Assembly: GCF_014652515.1 (NCBI RefSeq)
Contig: NZ_BMYY01000002.1
Coordinates: 265,450-329,449 of the forward strand
Direction: 5' to 3'
DNA from: Bacterioplanes sanyensis
Lineage (GTDB): Bacteria; Pseudomonadota; Gammaproteobacteria; Pseudomonadales; Oceanobacteraceae
DNA length: 64,000 nt
Shown: positions 50,815 through 60,214 of the stretch, one piece after another
Layout of the letters: every line of letters starts with the position of its first letter
How positions within the stretch are numbered: the first letter of the stretch is position 1
The notes under the pieces: model-generated
What the model was told of the DNA's origin: nothing
Database searches by the model: none
Seen by the model: the letters and a program-made list of their open reading frames with translations, nothing else
Made by a program: the position numbers and the translations under genes

Positions 50815-52164
50815 TTAATAGGCGGTCGACGGGTCGATGACTTCGCCGCGCAAACTGTTGGCGTAGGCGTCGACAATGCGCACCTTCACGAACTTGCCAA
50901 TCAGGCTGTGATCGCTGCTGCGGAAGTTGACCACGCGGTTATTCTCGGTGCGGCCTTGCAAATCACCTAGATCTTTTTTCGATACGCCGTTGACCAGAAT
51001 TACTTCTTCACGGCCGACCATGCGGCGGCTAATTTGCTGGGCATTTTGCACGATACGACTTTGCAAAATCTGCAGGCGTTGCTTTTTCACTTCTTCCGGA
51101 GTGTCGTCATCTAGGTTGGAGGCCGGGGTGCCCGGGCGCTGGCTGTAAATAAAGCTGAACGAGGTATCGAAGCCAATGTGCTCGATCAGCTTCATGGTGT
51201 CGGCAAAATCGTCTTCGGTTTCGCCGGGGAAGCCAATGATGAAGTCGGACGAAATCGAGATATCTGGGCGCAACTTGCGCAGGCGTTCAATCTTGTCGAT
51301 GTAGAGGTCGACTTCATGGCCACGCTTCATTGCTGCCAAAATTTTATTAGAGCCGCTTTGCACCGGCAAATGTAGGTGACTCACCAGCTCTGGCACTTCG
51401 GCATAGACATCGATCAAACTGTCGCTGAATTCGACTGGGTGTGAGGTGGTGAAGCGAATGCGGTCAATGCCATCGATTTCAGCCGCCTGAGTGATCAACT
51501 CGGCCAAATCGGCGAAGTCGCCATCGCCGGTATCGCCCTGATAGGCGTTTACGTTCTGACCCAGCAGGTTGACCTCACGCACGCCTTGCTCGGCCAGTGC
51601 TTCGATTTCTTCCAGCACATCGGCCAGCGGCCGGCTGACTTCTTCGCCGCGCGTGTAGGGTACAACGCAGAAGGTGCAGTATTTGGAACAGCCTTCCATC
51701 ACTGACACAAAGGCGCTGCTGCCTTCGACTTTGGGCTTGGGTAAGTGATCGAACTTCTCGATTTCTGGGAAGGTCACGTCCACCACTTGGATGGCATTGC
51801 TGGCTTTGTTCACCATGTCGGGCAAGCGGTGCAGGGTTTGCGGACCAAACACCATATCGACATGGGGGGCTCGTTGAATGATGGCATCGCCTTCTTGGCT
51901 AGCAACGCAGCCGCCGACGCCAATGCGCAAGTCGGGGTTTTTGCTCTTCAAATGCTTCCAACGGCCCAGCTCATGGAAGACCTTTTCCTGCGCCTTCTCG
52001 CGGATCGAGCAGGTGTTGAGCAGAATAACATCGGCTTCTTCCGGGTTATCCGTGATTTCCATGGCGTGACTTTCGCCCAGCATATCGGCCATGCGGGATG
52101 AATCGTACTCGTTCATCTGGCAGCCATGGGTTTTGATGTAGAGTTTCTTGCTCGTGGTTGTCAT
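50815..52164 (-). CDS. miaB: tRNA-2-methylthio-N6-isopentenyladenosine synthase MiaB
   Basis: Radical-SAM methylthiotransferase acting on i6A37 of tRNA. 449 aa from the ATG at 52164 ([20 protein letters not shown]); the frame extending to 52284 is rejected. N-terminal cluster Cys in [21 protein letters not shown] and GVGGCVAS; radical-SAM CxxxCxxC in [17 protein letters not shown]; a TRAM domain at the C-terminus. First gene of the minus-strand operon. Confidence 0.97.
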   Translation of the reverse strand: MTTTSKKLYIKTHGCQMNEYDSSRMADMLGESHAMEITDNPEEADVILLNTCSIREKAQEKVFHELGRWKHLKSKNPDLRIGVGGCVASQEGDAIIQRAPHVDMVFGPQTLHRLPDMVNKASNAIQVVDVTFPEIEKFDHLPKPKVEGSSAFVSVMEGCSKYCTFCVVPYTRGEEVSRPLADVLEEIEALAEQGVREVNLLGQNVNAYQGDTGDGDFADLAELITQAAEIDGIDRIRFTTSHPVEFSDSLIDVYAEVPELVSHLHLPVQSGSNKILAAMKRGHEVDLYIDKIERLRKLRPDISISSDFIIGFPGETEDDFADTMKLIEHIGFDTSFSFIYSQRPGTPASNLDDDTPEEVKKQRLQILQSRIVQNAQQISRRMVGREEVILVNGVSKKDLGDLQGRTENNRVVNFRSSDHSLIGKFVKVRIVDAYANSLRGEVIDPSTAY

Positions 52165-52311
52165 AACACCTGTCATCGTGCTGAGTAAATCGTGGTTGCG
52201 CCAACAAAAAGGCGCGCCATTATACGGTTTCTGCCTACTTCTTCGCCAGCATTCGCCAGACTTGTCAGTGCTTTCTGGCTTCAATCGTGTCGGCGTCGCA
52301 GTCTGCCTAGC

Positions 52312-52340
52312 TTGTCAGCGCTGGTCAGCACTGCTATATA
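52312..52340 (+). promoter_or_regulatory. Promoter of the 196-aa unknown gene
   Basis: TTGTCA (52312-52317), 17 bases, TATATA (52335-52340), about 87 bases before the ATG. CTTGTCAGCGCT here repeats CTTGTCAGTGCT exactly 50 bases upstream (52261), and GGTCAGCACTG follows; the repeated CAGYGCT elements may be an operator. Confidence 0.6.
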
Positions 52341-52426
52341 CTGGCAAAGTGTCGTTGCGAGGAGGTCGATTCATCGCGGCCGCTCAGGCCACCCCAGTAT
52401 TCCGACAACGGACAAGGAGCCTGCTC

Positions 52427-53017
52427 ATGAACACAGCGATGCAACCCCTGTTCTGGCGCATCAGCGGACAACACAGCGGAATGGATGCCATCAGTCTGCT
52501 CATGCCCGATGACTCTGGTGAAGTGCCAGCCGAGTTCCCTACCGATGTTACCATTCAGTCACGCCGGCGCTCGCCGGACCCGGTCGATGTGCGCTGGTCA
52601 GATGACGACAATGACCTGTTTATGACGTTGGTTGATCGCGTTATGGACTTATCCGATGAAGCGGAAATGGTGCTCGATCTTACTGACGATGTGGTGCAGG
52701 GCATTATTCATTTGGTGGCGTTGGCACGTTTTCGCACACCTTGGCCGGGCGAAGAGCTGGAGGCAGATGAGCTGAATGCACCGCGTCAGGAGTTAGAAAT
52801 CGGTGACTTGGTGGCCCTCAACACCAGCGCTGGCTTTCCTATGGCGGTGGTGGTGGCGCTGGATTCCGTCGATGCCACCTGCATATTGTTGGACAGCATT
52901 GAAACGCTCACCGGCGACATCGTGCCTGATCACAGCGTGCTGGTTATAAGTCGTCTCAACGTTTTACCGTCGTATTTTGCCAACTCGGATCAGGGCGACT
53001 CTGAAGTTCGCCACTGA
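52427..53017 (+). CDS. Hypothetical protein, acidic, 196 aa
   Basis: The ATG at 52427 follows AAGGAG by 8 bases; a longer frame back to 52148 runs through the miaB start region and is rejected. The protein (MNTAMQPLFWRISGQHSG) is soluble and acidic, with an Asp-rich patch (VRWSDDDNDLFMTLVDRVMD), a helical region and a possible small beta domain (EIGDLVALNTSAGFPMAVVV). No signal peptide or membrane segment; no family recognised. It has its own promoter and terminator, and is divergent from miaB. Confidence 0.82.
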   Translation: MNTAMQPLFWRISGQHSGMDAISLLMPDDSGEVPAEFPTDVTIQSRRRSPDPVDVRWSDDDNDLFMTLVDRVMDLSDEAEMVLDLTDDVVQGIIHLVALARFRTPWPGEELEADELNAPRQELEIGDLVALNTSAGFPMAVVVALDSVDATCILLDSIETLTGDIVPDHSVLVISRLNVLPSYFANSDQGDSEVRH

Positions 53018-53026
53018 TCTTAATGG

Positions 53027-53050
53027 CCCCGCTATCAGTAGCGGGGTGTT
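53027..53050 (+). terminator. Terminator of the 196-aa gene
   Basis: CCCCGCTA-TCAG-TAGCGGGG followed by TGTTTT, nine bases after the stop codon: an 8-bp perfect stem with a T-rich tail. Confidence 0.85.
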
Positions 53051-53069
53051 TTCCTACCTCTCTTGGTGC

Positions 53070-53231
53070 TTATTCGCTATCGCGTTGGCGTTGACGCTCG
53101 CGCTTTTGCGCTAGGGCCAAGCCTGCCAGCACATCGAAATAGCCAGTGGTCAGGCGTGCACCGCCTTTTACCGACGTTGCAGGATGCGGAGCTGATTGCT
53201 CGTTCAGCTGGGCAGTCTGAGTTGTTGCCAT
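53070..53231 (-). CDS. 53-aa small protein downstream of tetR
   Basis: Short frame beginning MATTQTAQLNEQSAPHP and ending ALAQKRERQRQRDSE. An AGGTGGG-like site lies about 6 bases before the ATG. The middle (GGARLTTGYFDVLAGLALAQ) could form one amphipathic or weakly hydrophobic helix; the end is strongly charged. No family recognised. A palindrome almost identical to the one before tetR lies 21 bases upstream of the start, so the gene is probably under the same TetR regulator. It could also be a leader peptide. Confidence 0.6.
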   Translation of the reverse strand: MATTQTAQLNEQSAPHPATSVKGGARLTTGYFDVLAGLALAQKRERQRQRDSE

Positions 53232-53252
53232 AATAATCCCACCTTGCTTGAG

Positions 53253-53262
53253 TGAATGTTCA
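53253..53262. promoter_or_regulatory. TetR operator copy 1 (before the small ORF)
   Basis: TGAATGTTCA, followed by TTCTG; nearly the same as the palindrome upstream of tetR (TGAACGTTCA then TTCTG). It is 21 bases upstream of the 53-aa ORF start, in the tetR-small ORF gap. Confidence 0.6.
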
Positions 53263-53305
53263 TTCTGTTTTTAGTGTCACATCGATTAACTGTTGGGTGT
53301 TGCCG

Positions 53306-53869
53306 TTAGGCCTTGATGCCATCCCAGCACAGCGCCAGCAATTGTTGAGCTTCTAGCTCCTCGCCCATCAGTTCTGGAGCGCAGTTGTACTTTTTTGCCA
53401 GTGTCGACAGCGCGCCGTAAACAAAGGTACTGAGTACTTTTTCGGGGCAGGCTTTCAATACCTGCTGTGCTTGTCCATCTTGCAAGATACCAAACACTAC
53501 CTCATGCAGTGCCGTAGCAGCCCGCTCCATGGTGCCATCAGTGATGGCAGGGCATGCCGACATCTGCTCTAGTAGGGCACAATCCCTAGGGTTGGTACGC
53601 ATATAACGATAAAAGTTGCCCCAGAACTGGAAAAAGCGCAGTTTTACACACGCACTGCCGTCGTAGTCGGTCAGGCAATGCTCGGTCATGCGTTTCATCA
53701 GTTCTAAATACAGCTCTTGTACCAATTCATCTTTGGTCTCGAAGTAGCGATAGATAGTACCGGCACCGCAACCGGCCTGACGGGCCACGGCTGACATTGG
53801 GCAAGATTGCAGACCATGCTCAGCAATGAGCTCAGCGGTCGCCTCCAAAATGCACTGGCGTTTATCCAT
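53306..53869 (-). CDS. TetR-family transcriptional regulator
   Basis: 187 aa, one-domain repressor architecture. N-terminal HTH: CILEATAELIAEHGLQSCPM, then SAVARQAGCGAGTIYRYFET and KDELVQEL, the TetR signature. The C-terminal ligand-binding half (FFQFWGNFYRYMRTNPRDCA) resembles AcrR-like regulators; five cysteines are spread through the protein. It sits between a Bcr/CflA-type exporter gene (upstream, same strand) and a 53-aa ORF. A perfect palindrome lies 21 bases before its start, so autoregulation is likely. Confidence 0.92.
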   Translation of the reverse strand: MDKRQCILEATAELIAEHGLQSCPMSAVARQAGCGAGTIYRYFETKDELVQELYLELMKRMTEHCLTDYDGSACVKLRFFQFWGNFYRYMRTNPRDCALLEQMSACPAITDGTMERAATALHEVVFGILQDGQAQQVLKACPEKVLSTFVYGALSTLAKKYNCAPELMGEELEAQQLLALCWDGIKA

Positions 53870-53889
53870 CTGTACTGCTTAGTTGTGAC

Positions 53890-53899
53890 TGAACGTTCA
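53890..53899. promoter_or_regulatory. TetR operator copy 2 (before tetR)
   Basis: TGAACGTTCA, a perfect 10-base palindrome followed by TTCTG, 21 bases upstream of the tetR start. It matches copy 1 at 9 of 10 bases, with shared flanks. Confidence 0.62.
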
Positions 53900-53952
53900 T
53901 TCTGCTCTTGCGGCGGTCAGAATGCAAAAGATGCGTTGCACATCGTTTGGGA

Positions 53953-55134
53953 TCAGCTTGTTGCATGAGTGGAACGTTGGCTGCGCTGATTAGCAATCCA
54001 GACACACAAACAGCCCATTGCGGCGGAAAACATCATCACCAGCATCATGGGGCGAGCGCTGAAATCATGCACTTGGGTCCAGAACCACCCCAGCAGTGCA
54101 CCGGCTAAAAACTCGGTGACACCAATCAAGGCGGTGGCCGAGCCACTGATGGTGTGAAAATGCTGCAGTACCGAGCTGATGGCATTGGCGGCAATTAAGC
54201 CAATGGCTCCGACGCTGAGCATAATCAGCGGCAATACCAACCACAGGGATGGTTTCTCCATGGTTTGAGTGAGCACCACCAAGCTAACGGTGGCTGCCAG
54301 TTGCAGCAAGGTGCCCACTTGCAGTAAGTGTTTGCTGCCAAAGCGCGGCAATAATCGGACGTTTAGACGGTTCAGCGACATCATCACAATGATATTGGCA
54401 CCAAACAGCCAGGCAAATTGCGACGGTGGCCGTTGATAGTATTCCAGATACAGAAATGGAGCGGCGGTGATAAAAACGAACATGGTCGAGAAAGCAAACG
54501 CCAGGGCAACAATATAAGGCCTTGCCTCAGTATGACTGATGACCTGCCAATAGTTGCGCCAAGGCGACTGCCTGCTACGACGCTCAGGCGGATGACTCTC
54601 GTCTAAAACAAACATCACAATGGCAATGACCACCAAGCTGTAGCCTGCCAAAATCACGAAAATATCGCGCCAGTCGCCGAAATGAATAATCACAGCACCC
54701 AGAGCCGGTGCCAGTAGTGGTGCCACCATCATGATCATGGCCACCATGGACAATGTCCGGGCAATGTCATCGCCTTGAAAGCGATCACGCACCACGGCAG
54801 GGCTGTTCACCGTTGCCAAACCACCGCCAATGGCCTGAATCGCGCGCCAGAGCAGCAAGCCATCGAGCTGATCGACCTGGATAAGCATCACCGAGGCGAT
54901 GAAGTACAGCACCAGCCCCAGCAAAATAATCGGGCGACGGCCAAAGCGATCCGACAGCGGCCCACCGGTGAGCTGCCCGACGGCATAACCAACTAAAAAG
55001 GCGCTCACCGACAGTTCGACGTGGTGGATGTCGGTATTTAAGTCTGCCGCCATGGCTGCCATGGCGGGCAAATACATATCGATGGCGAGGGGCGCGATGG
55101 CTGTGAGCAGAGCGAGTAGAAGAGGTAATGGCAT
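53953..55134 (-). CDS. Bcr/CflA-family multidrug efflux MFS transporter
   Basis: Major-facilitator drug:proton antiporter of the 12-helix type, 393 aa from the ATG at 55134 (MPLPLLLALLTAIAPLAIDM); a TTG at 55143 would add three residues. Helix 1 ends IDMYLPAMAAMAADL, a Bcr-family hallmark; motif A is GGPLSDRFGRRPIILLGL and RAIQAIGGGLATVNSPAVV is motif C-like. No Shine-Dalgarno is visible, and the ychF terminator ends only 7 bases upstream. Next to tetR on the same strand; substrate unknown. Confidence 0.9.
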   Translation of the reverse strand: MPLPLLLALLTAIAPLAIDMYLPAMAAMAADLNTDIHHVELSVSAFLVGYAVGQLTGGPLSDRFGRRPIILLGLVLYFIASVMLIQVDQLDGLLLWRAIQAIGGGLATVNSPAVVRDRFQGDDIARTLSMVAMIMMVAPLLAPALGAVIIHFGDWRDIFVILAGYSLVVIAIVMFVLDESHPPERRSRQSPWRNYWQVISHTEARPYIVALAFAFSTMFVFITAAPFLYLEYYQRPPSQFAWLFGANIIVMMSLNRLNVRLLPRFGSKHLLQVGTLLQLAATVSLVVLTQTMEKPSLWLVLPLIMLSVGAIGLIAANAISSVLQHFHTISGSATALIGVTEFLAGALLGWFWTQVHDFSARPMMLVMMFSAAMGCLCVWIANQRSQRSTHATS

Positions 55135-55140
55135 ATGGGT

Positions 55141-55177
55141 CAATAAAAAGCCGCATCATACCCTGATGATGCGGCTT
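55141..55177 (-). terminator. ychF terminator at the bcr start
   Basis: On the minus strand AAGCCGCATCAT-CAGGGT-ATGATGCGGCTT forms a perfect 12-bp stem followed by TTTATT. It ends ychF transcription, but its T-run stops 6 bases before the start codon of the efflux gene, so it could act as an attenuator for that gene. Confidence 0.85.
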
Positions 55178-55219
55178 AATCGAGGTCGTGCAGCGCAAAA
55201 CATTGTGCTGCAAAAGCAA

Positions 55220-56311
55220 TTAGACGTTGAAGCGGAAGTGAATTACATCGCCATCCTTAACGATGTAGTCTTTGCCTTCCAAGCGCCATTTACCAGCATC
55301 GCGGGCACCCGCTTCGCCGTTGTGAGCAATAAAGTCGTCGTAAGCAATCACTTCTGCACGAATAAAGCCGCGCTCAAAGTCGGTGTGAATGGCTGCTGCT
55401 GCACGTGGTGCGGTGGAGCCAATTTTAATGGTCCAGGCGCGCACTTCTTTTACGCCCGCAGTGAAGTAGGTTTGCAGACCTAGCAGCTCGTAGCCAGCGC
55501 GAATTACGCGGTCGAGGCCGGCTTCTTCCATGCCTAAATCTGCTAAGAACTCCGCTTTATCGTCGTCATCCAGTTCGGCGATTTCGGCTTCGATCTTGTT
55601 ACATACCACCACCACAGAAGCGCCTTCGCTGTCAGCGATTTCACGCACTTTATCGACGTAGGCATTGCCTTCTAGGCCGTCTTCATCGACGTTGGCAATG
55701 TACATAGTGGGCTTGGTGGTGAGCAGGTGGAACTGGCGTGACAGCTTCAGCTCGTCATCGCTCATGTCTAACATGCGTGCGGTTTTGCCTTCTTCAAAAT
55801 GCGGAATCAGGCGCTCCAACAGAGCTTTTTGGGCAATGGCGTCTTTATCGCCGCCTTTGGCAACGCGGACAACGCGTTGCAGTTGCTTCTCGCACGACTC
55901 CAGGTCGGCCAAAATCAGCTCGGTATTGATCACATCAATATCGGCGGCTGGGTCAACATGGTTGGCGACGTGAATCACCTGATCGTTTTCAAAGCACCGT
56001 ACCACGTGGGCGATGGCGTCGGTTTCCCGAATGTTGGCCAGGAACTGGTTGCCCAGGCCTTCACCTTTGGATGCACCGGCGACCAAACCTGCAATATCGA
56101 CAAATTCCATCGCCGTCGGCACCACGCGCTCAGGATTGACGATGGCCGCCAGTTCATCCAGGCGTTTGTCTGGCATGTTCACCACGCCAGCATTGGGTTC
56201 AATGGTACAGAAGGGGAAGTTTTCTGCATCAATGCCTGCTTTTGTCAGTGCGTTAAACAAGGTGGACTTGCCGACGTTGGGCAAACCAACGATGCCACAT
56301 TTAAAACCCAT
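55220..56311 (-). CDS. ychF: Redox-regulated ATPase YchF
   Basis: Obg-related P-loop protein that binds ATP rather than GTP and associates with ribosomes. 363 aa; Walker [19 protein letters not shown], switch region [19 protein letters not shown], and a C-terminal TGS domain (from about residue 275) ending [17 protein letters not shown]. Follows pth by 49 bases, as in many gammaproteobacteria; ended by a strong terminator. Confidence 0.97.
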   Translation of the reverse strand: MGFKCGIVGLPNVGKSTLFNALTKAGIDAENFPFCTIEPNAGVVNMPDKRLDELAAIVNPERVVPTAMEFVDIAGLVAGASKGEGLGNQFLANIRETDAIAHVVRCFENDQVIHVANHVDPAADIDVINTELILADLESCEKQLQRVVRVAKGGDKDAIAQKALLERLIPHFEEGKTARMLDMSDDELKLSRQFHLLTTKPTMYIANVDEDGLEGNAYVDKVREIADSEGASVVVVCNKIEAEIAELDDDDKAEFLADLGMEEAGLDRVIRAGYELLGLQTYFTAGVKEVRAWTIKIGSTAPRAAAAIHTDFERGFIRAEVIAYDDFIAHNGEAGARDAGKWRLEGKDYIVKDGDVIHFRFNV

Positions 56312-56360
56312 AGTTGTATCCTGTGTCGAATCTGAAGTACGGCGAAAAATTGCCGGTATT

Positions 56361-56948
56361 TTACCCTTTATAGGAGTGAAGTCGATTCATGGCTTTGGCC
56401 ATGTCACCTGTCATGGCGTCGGGAAGTACGCACATGGCTTCTTCAATGGCATTGTCTATGCTCTGCTGCTCTGCTTTGCTGGCGCGGCCGAGCACGTAAC
56501 CAGTGACGCGGCTCTTGTCGCCAGGGTGGCCTATGCCAATACGTAAGCGATGAAAATCTTTGTTGTTACCCAGGCTGGAGATGATGTCGCGCAAGCCATT
56601 TTGACCACCGTGGCCGCCGCCTTGCTTAAAGCGGGCAACACCTGGGGGGAGGTCAAGCTCATCGTGAACAACTAATATGTGCTCGGGCTTTAGCTTATAA
56701 AAATTGGCCAGCGCCGCTACGGCTTGGCCGCTGCGGTTCATAAAGGTGGTGGGCAGCAGCAGAAAGCAATCTTGCTTGCCAATGCGTCCTTTGCCGCACA
56801 AGCCAAAGAATTTTTTATCCGCACTCAAGGAAATGCCGTTGGCACGCGCCAAGCGCTCTACCATCCAAGCGCCAGCGTTATGACGGGTGTGCTCGTATTC
56901 GGCACCAGGGTTGCCCAGGCCAACGATCAGCTGAATCGGGTTTGCCAT
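56361..56948 (-). CDS. pth: Peptidyl-tRNA hydrolase
   Basis: Releases tRNA from stalled peptidyl-tRNA. 195 aa; [19 protein letters not shown] holds the catalytic His, followed by [23 protein letters not shown] and [15 protein letters not shown]. Between rplY and ychF in the conserved prs-rplY-pth-ychF order. Confidence 0.97.
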   Translation of the reverse strand: MANPIQLIVGLGNPGAEYEHTRHNAGAWMVERLARANGISLSADKKFFGLCGKGRIGKQDCFLLLPTTFMNRSGQAVAALANFYKLKPEHILVVHDELDLPPGVARFKQGGGHGGQNGLRDIISSLGNNKDFHRLRIGIGHPGDKSRVTGYVLGRASKAEQQSIDNAIEEAMCVLPDAMTGDMAKAMNRLHSYKG

Positions 56949-56973
56949 CAGAGTGTTACCTTTATTTCAGACA

Positions 56974-57002
56974 CAAAAAAGCGGGGACCAGCCCCGCTTT
57001 TT
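56974..57002 (-). terminator. rplY terminator
   Basis: GCGGGG-ACCAG-CCCCGC flanked by A-run and T-run, so it works on both strands; 16 bases after the rplY stop and 25 before the pth start. pth may therefore depend on read-through or its own promoter. Confidence 0.85.
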
Positions 57003-57018
57003 ATCGGTGAGATGGGGC

Positions 57019-57651
57019 TTATTCAGCCGCTTCTTCACCTTCTTCTTCAGCTGCACCGCCTTTAGGAGCGATAACAGTTACAACAGAGGTGTCATGGTCT
57101 GCACCGTGAGACAGCGCCAGAGACTCAACACCTTTAGGCAGTTTCAGGTCGCTCAAGTGGATAACGGTGCCCACTTCAACGTTTGCCATGTCGATTTCGA
57201 TGAACTCAGGCAAGTCGCCTGCTGCACAGATGATGTCCAGGCTGGTCAGCTGGTGAGCGATCTTACCGCCACCTTGCTTAACGCCAACACAGTTGTCTTC
57301 GTTGATGAAGTGCAGTGGAACGTGTGCTTTGATCTTGGTGGTTTTGCTAACACGTTGGAAGTCAGCATGCCAGATCAGTTCTTTGGCCGGGTGACGCTGC
57401 AGGTCTTTCAAGATAACTTGCTCAGACTTGTCGCCAATGTTCAGGGTGATGATTGAGCTGTAGAAAGCCTCTTCATCCAGTGCACGGAACAGTTCTTTGG
57501 CTTGCAGAGTGATCGCTTGTGGTTTGCGATCGTTGTTGCCGGCTTTACCGCCATATACGATGGCGGGTACACCTTTGTTGCGACGCAGGCGGCGGCTCGC
57601 ACCTTTCCCTGAGTCTTCGCGCAGTTCAGCGTTCAGAGTAAATTCTGACAT
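57019..57651 (-). CDS. rplY: 50S ribosomal protein L25 (Ctc form)
   Basis: 5S rRNA-binding protein of the long general-stress (Ctc) type, 210 aa. N-terminal L25 domain begins FTLNAELREDSGKGASRRLR with VPAIVYGG; the C-terminal TL5-like domain has HVPLHFINEDNCVGVKQGG; the tail is Ala/Glu-rich (GGAAEEEGEEAAE). GAGGAAA precedes the ATG. Preceded by a strong hairpin after prs. Confidence 0.96.
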   Translation of the reverse strand: MSEFTLNAELREDSGKGASRRLRRNKGVPAIVYGGKAGNNDRKPQAITLQAKELFRALDEEAFYSSIITLNIGDKSEQVILKDLQRHPAKELIWHADFQRVSKTTKIKAHVPLHFINEDNCVGVKQGGGKIAHQLTSLDIICAAGDLPEFIEIDMANVEVGTVIHLSDLKLPKGVESLALSHGADHDTSVVTVIAPKGGAAEEEGEEAAE

Positions 57652-57670
57652 GGTGTTTTCCTCAATGGTT

Positions 57671-57713
57671 GGATAAAAAACCGCCTGAGCTTGCGACCAG
57701 CTCAGGCGGTTTT
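57671..57713 (-). terminator. Hairpin terminator/attenuator between prs and rplY
   Basis: AACCGCCTGAGCT (minus strand) pairs perfectly with AGCTCAGGCGGTT around a 7-base loop, followed by TTTTTATCC. It lies 25 bases after prs and about 20 bases before the rplY start, so it either ends prs transcription or controls rplY by attenuation. Confidence 0.85.
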
Positions 57714-57737
57714 ATAGAAATCTATTTAGGCTGCGAA

Positions 57738-58679
57738 TCAGCGGAACATGGCGCTGATCGATTCCTCGTTATTCACGCGGCGAATCGATTCAGCCAGCAG
57801 ACCAGCAATCGTCAATTGACGAATGACGCCGGTGGCTTTGGCGGCTTCTGACAGCGGGATGGTATCGCTAACCACCAGCTCGTCCAGCTCAGTGTCCGAC
57901 AGACGCTCGACAGCGGGGCCGGATAGTACAGGATGTGTACAGTAAGCGACAACCTTTTTTGCCCCAAAGTTTTTCAAGGCTTTGGCGGCCTGGCACAGAG
58001 TACCAGCGGTATCGACCATATCGTCGACCAATACGCAGGTACGGTCGTTGACATCACCGATGATGTTCATCACTTCAGAGACGTTCGCTTTCGGGCGGCG
58101 TTTGTCGATGATGGCCAGATCAACGTTCAGCTGTTTAGCGAAGGCACGAGCACGTACCACGCCACCGATGTCCGGTGAAACAATGGTCATATTCTCGTAG
58201 TTCTGGCGCTCTAGGTCGTCCAGCAAAACTGGTGAGCCGTAAACGTTATCGACTGGAATATCAAAGAAGCCTTGGATTTGATCGGCGTGCAAATCGACGG
58301 TTAAAACACGGTCGATGCCAGCGCCAGACATCATGTCGGCGACAGCGCGAGCGCTGATAGGTACACGCGCAGAGCGTGGGCGACGATCTTGGCGAGCATA
58401 GCCGAAGTAAGGTACCACAGCGGTAATACGGCTGGCAGATGCGCGGCGCAAAGAGTCGGCCAGCAGCAAAACTTCCATCAGATTATCGTTTGTGGGAGCG
58501 CACGTCGGTTGCAGGATAAAAACGTCTTTACCACGTACGTTCTCGTCGAGTTCGACGGTGGTTTCGCCGTCGCTGAATTTACCCACGGTGGCTTCACCCA
58601 GAGGAATATCCAGACGCTCGACCACGAGTTTTGCCAGTTCCGGGTTGGCGTTACCGGTAAATACCATCAACTTAGACAC
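57738..58679 (-). CDS. prs: Ribose-phosphate pyrophosphokinase (housekeeping)
   Basis: Makes PRPP from ribose 5-phosphate and ATP for purine, pyrimidine, His, Trp and NAD synthesis. 313 aa, class I type: [56 protein letters not shown], flexible loop [10 protein letters not shown] and PRPP loop [16 protein letters not shown] start preceded by GAGG at 7 bases. Placed next to tRNA-Gln, as in relatives. A second, archaeal-like paralogue is at 10402-11298. Confidence 0.97.
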   Translation of the reverse strand: MSKLMVFTGNANPELAKLVVERLDIPLGEATVGKFSDGETTVELDENVRGKDVFILQPTCAPTNDNLMEVLLLADSLRRASASRITAVVPYFGYARQDRRPRSARVPISARAVADMMSGAGIDRVLTVDLHADQIQGFFDIPVDNVYGSPVLLDDLERQNYENMTIVSPDIGGVVRARAFAKQLNVDLAIIDKRRPKANVSEVMNIIGDVNDRTCVLVDDMVDTAGTLCQAAKALKNFGAKKVVAYCTHPVLSGPAVERLSDTELDELVVSDTIPLSEAAKATGVIRQLTIAGLLAESIRRVNNEESISAMFR

Positions 58680-58730
58680 AGGCAGCCTCTTTGATGTAAT
58701 GATTTATATGATGGAAAGCTTAGAAGAAGA

Positions 58731-58805
58731 TGGCTGGGGTGGCAGGACTCGAACCTGCGCATGACGGGATCAAAACCCGTTGCCTTACCACTTGGCGACA
58801 CCCCA
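58731..58805 (-). tRNA. tRNA-Gln (anticodon TTG)
   Basis: 75-nt cloverleaf on the minus strand including an encoded CCA end. Acceptor TGGGGTG pairs with CACCCCA, anticodon stem ACGGG/CCCGT encloses TTTTGAT with anticodon TTG, and the T-arm is GCAGG-TTCGAGT-CCTGC. Close to E. coli tRNA-Gln (TTG). Located between ispE and prs, the usual place in this group. Confidence 0.97.
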
Positions 58806-58809
58806 ACTT

Positions 58810-59661
58810 TTAAGACGGTCTGAATAATACCTTGTGTGCTGGCGATTGGTTAATACCTTTCGCTACAAAGGTCACATACTCAGCCGGTAACTGGCCAGAA
58901 ACTGTGGTAGCTTCTGCCTCAGAACCGAAGCTTGAAAATATGCAAGCTCCAGTGCCCGTCAGCTTAGCAGGAGAGAAATTATTTAGCAAATTCAATGCTT
59001 TACCAACTTCAGGGTAGAGCATCGAGACAACTGCTTGGCAGTCGTTGTTTCCCTCTCGCCTCAGCGCGGTGCGTATATTAGTGGCGGGCGTATCACGTGT
59101 CAAACATTTATTTGAAAAAATTTTCCCTGTATTAACATGCACTTGCGGAACCACCACCAAATACCAGGGTTCATCGAGCTCAGGCGTGGGGGTAAGCTTT
59201 TCACCAACCCCTTCGGCGAAGGCGGCCTGGCCGCGAACAAACACCGGCACATCGGCGCCGAGGCGCAAGCCGATGTCGGCCAACGCATCTTCAGACAGCT
59301 GCAATTGCCATAATTGGTTGAGCGCTAATAGGGTAGTGGCTGCATCTGAGCTGCCGCCACCTAGGCCACCGCCCATAGGCAACACCTTGTTTAGCTGGAT
59401 ATCCACACCACAAGGTTTATCGCTTAGGGCTTGCAGAGCGCGCGCGGCGCGAATGATGAGGTTGTCTTCAAAATCTACCCCCTTGATGTCGGGGCTTAGC
59501 GTGAGCTGATCGTCGCCGCGGATGCGAAACGACAGCTCGTCGCCGTAATCGAGAAACTGAAACAGGGTTTGTAGCTCGTGATAGCCGTCTTCTCGTTGTC
59601 CAAGAATGTGCAGCATCAGATTTAACTTGGCCGGTGCCGGTACGGTTAACCAATCAGCCAC
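58810..59661 (-). CDS. ispE: 4-diphosphocytidyl-2-C-methyl-D-erythritol kinase IspE
   Basis: GHMP kinase of the MEP isoprenoid pathway. The GTG at 59661 gives 283 aa ([19 protein letters not shown]), the E. coli length, with AAGGAG about 10 bases upstream and an 8-base overlap with lolB; a TTG at 59691 would add ten residues and is rejected. ATP loop [17 protein letters not shown] and C-terminal [12 protein letters not shown] are intact. Confidence 0.96.
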   Translation of the reverse strand: MADWLTVPAPAKLNLMLHILGQREDGYHELQTLFQFLDYGDELSFRIRGDDQLTLSPDIKGVDFEDNLIIRAARALQALSDKPCGVDIQLNKVLPMGGGLGGGSSDAATTLLALNQLWQLQLSEDALADIGLRLGADVPVFVRGQAAFAEGVGEKLTPTPELDEPWYLVVVPQVHVNTGKIFSNKCLTRDTPATNIRTALRREGNNDCQAVVSMLYPEVGKALNLLNNFSPAKLTGTGACIFSSFGSEAEATTVSGQLPAEYVTFVAKGINQSPAHKVLFRPS

Positions 59662-60214
59662 GCAGGGTCCACTCCTTAATTGCAAAAACAAAGCGATGAT
59701 TGTGGCCGCTGACTTTAATCAGGCCAGGTAGCCAGCGCTGACCTTGGCGACTGTAGCGGCTGTAGCGAATCAGCCAGCCGTGCTGCTGTAATGAGATCAA
59801 GCGACCTTGCTCATCACGTTGCACTTTTGTTTGCTCGCCTGGGCTGGGCTGGCCTTGTACCCAATAGCGCACGTTTTGCACTGGAAAGGTCCAGCCCATG
59901 TAATGTTGTAACAGGTGTTCAGCGGACGGAGCGCGTTGGGGTCGTTCCCAACCTGGGAGCGTGAGCTCAGCAAAACGGTCGTTGCCGGTTAAGCGTGAGG
60001 CGCCTTGCCCCAGTGGGCCAGAAATAAACAAGTCATAGGCCTGCTGCTGTTGTTCCCAGCTCAAGTAACCAGTGACGGTGTCTTCTGGGGTGGTTACGGA
60101 CAACTTGCCGCGCACCAACCAGTTTTGATCATTGTGGGCACCTCCATTTGGAGATGGCCCTAAGCTGGCGCAGCCGGTGAGCAGTGCCAAAAACATAAAT
60201 AGCAGGCGAGTCAT
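59654..60214 (-). CDS. lolB: Outer-membrane lipoprotein receptor LolB
   Basis: Accepts lipoproteins from LolA and inserts them in the outer membrane. 186 aa: lipoprotein signal [15 protein letters not shown] with the lipobox Cys at 15, then the LolB barrel with [20 protein letters not shown] and [23 protein letters not shown] overlap with the TPR lipoprotein gene and an 8-base overlap with ispE. Confidence 0.95.
   Translation of the reverse strand: MTRLLFMFLALLTGCASLGPSPNGGAHNDQNWLVRGKLSVTTPEDTVTGYLSWEQQQQAYDLFISGPLGQGASRLTGNDRFAELTLPGWERPQRAPSAEHLLQHYMGWTFPVQNVRYWVQGQPSPGEQTKVQRDEQGRLISLQQHGWLIRYSRYSRQGQRWLPGLIKVSGHNHRFVFAIKEWTLRG

Noticed and set aside
52165-52426. N-terminal extensions of miaB and of the 196-aa gene into the gap
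   Set aside because: Both lack family character; promoter elements and better ribosome sites support the shorter starts.
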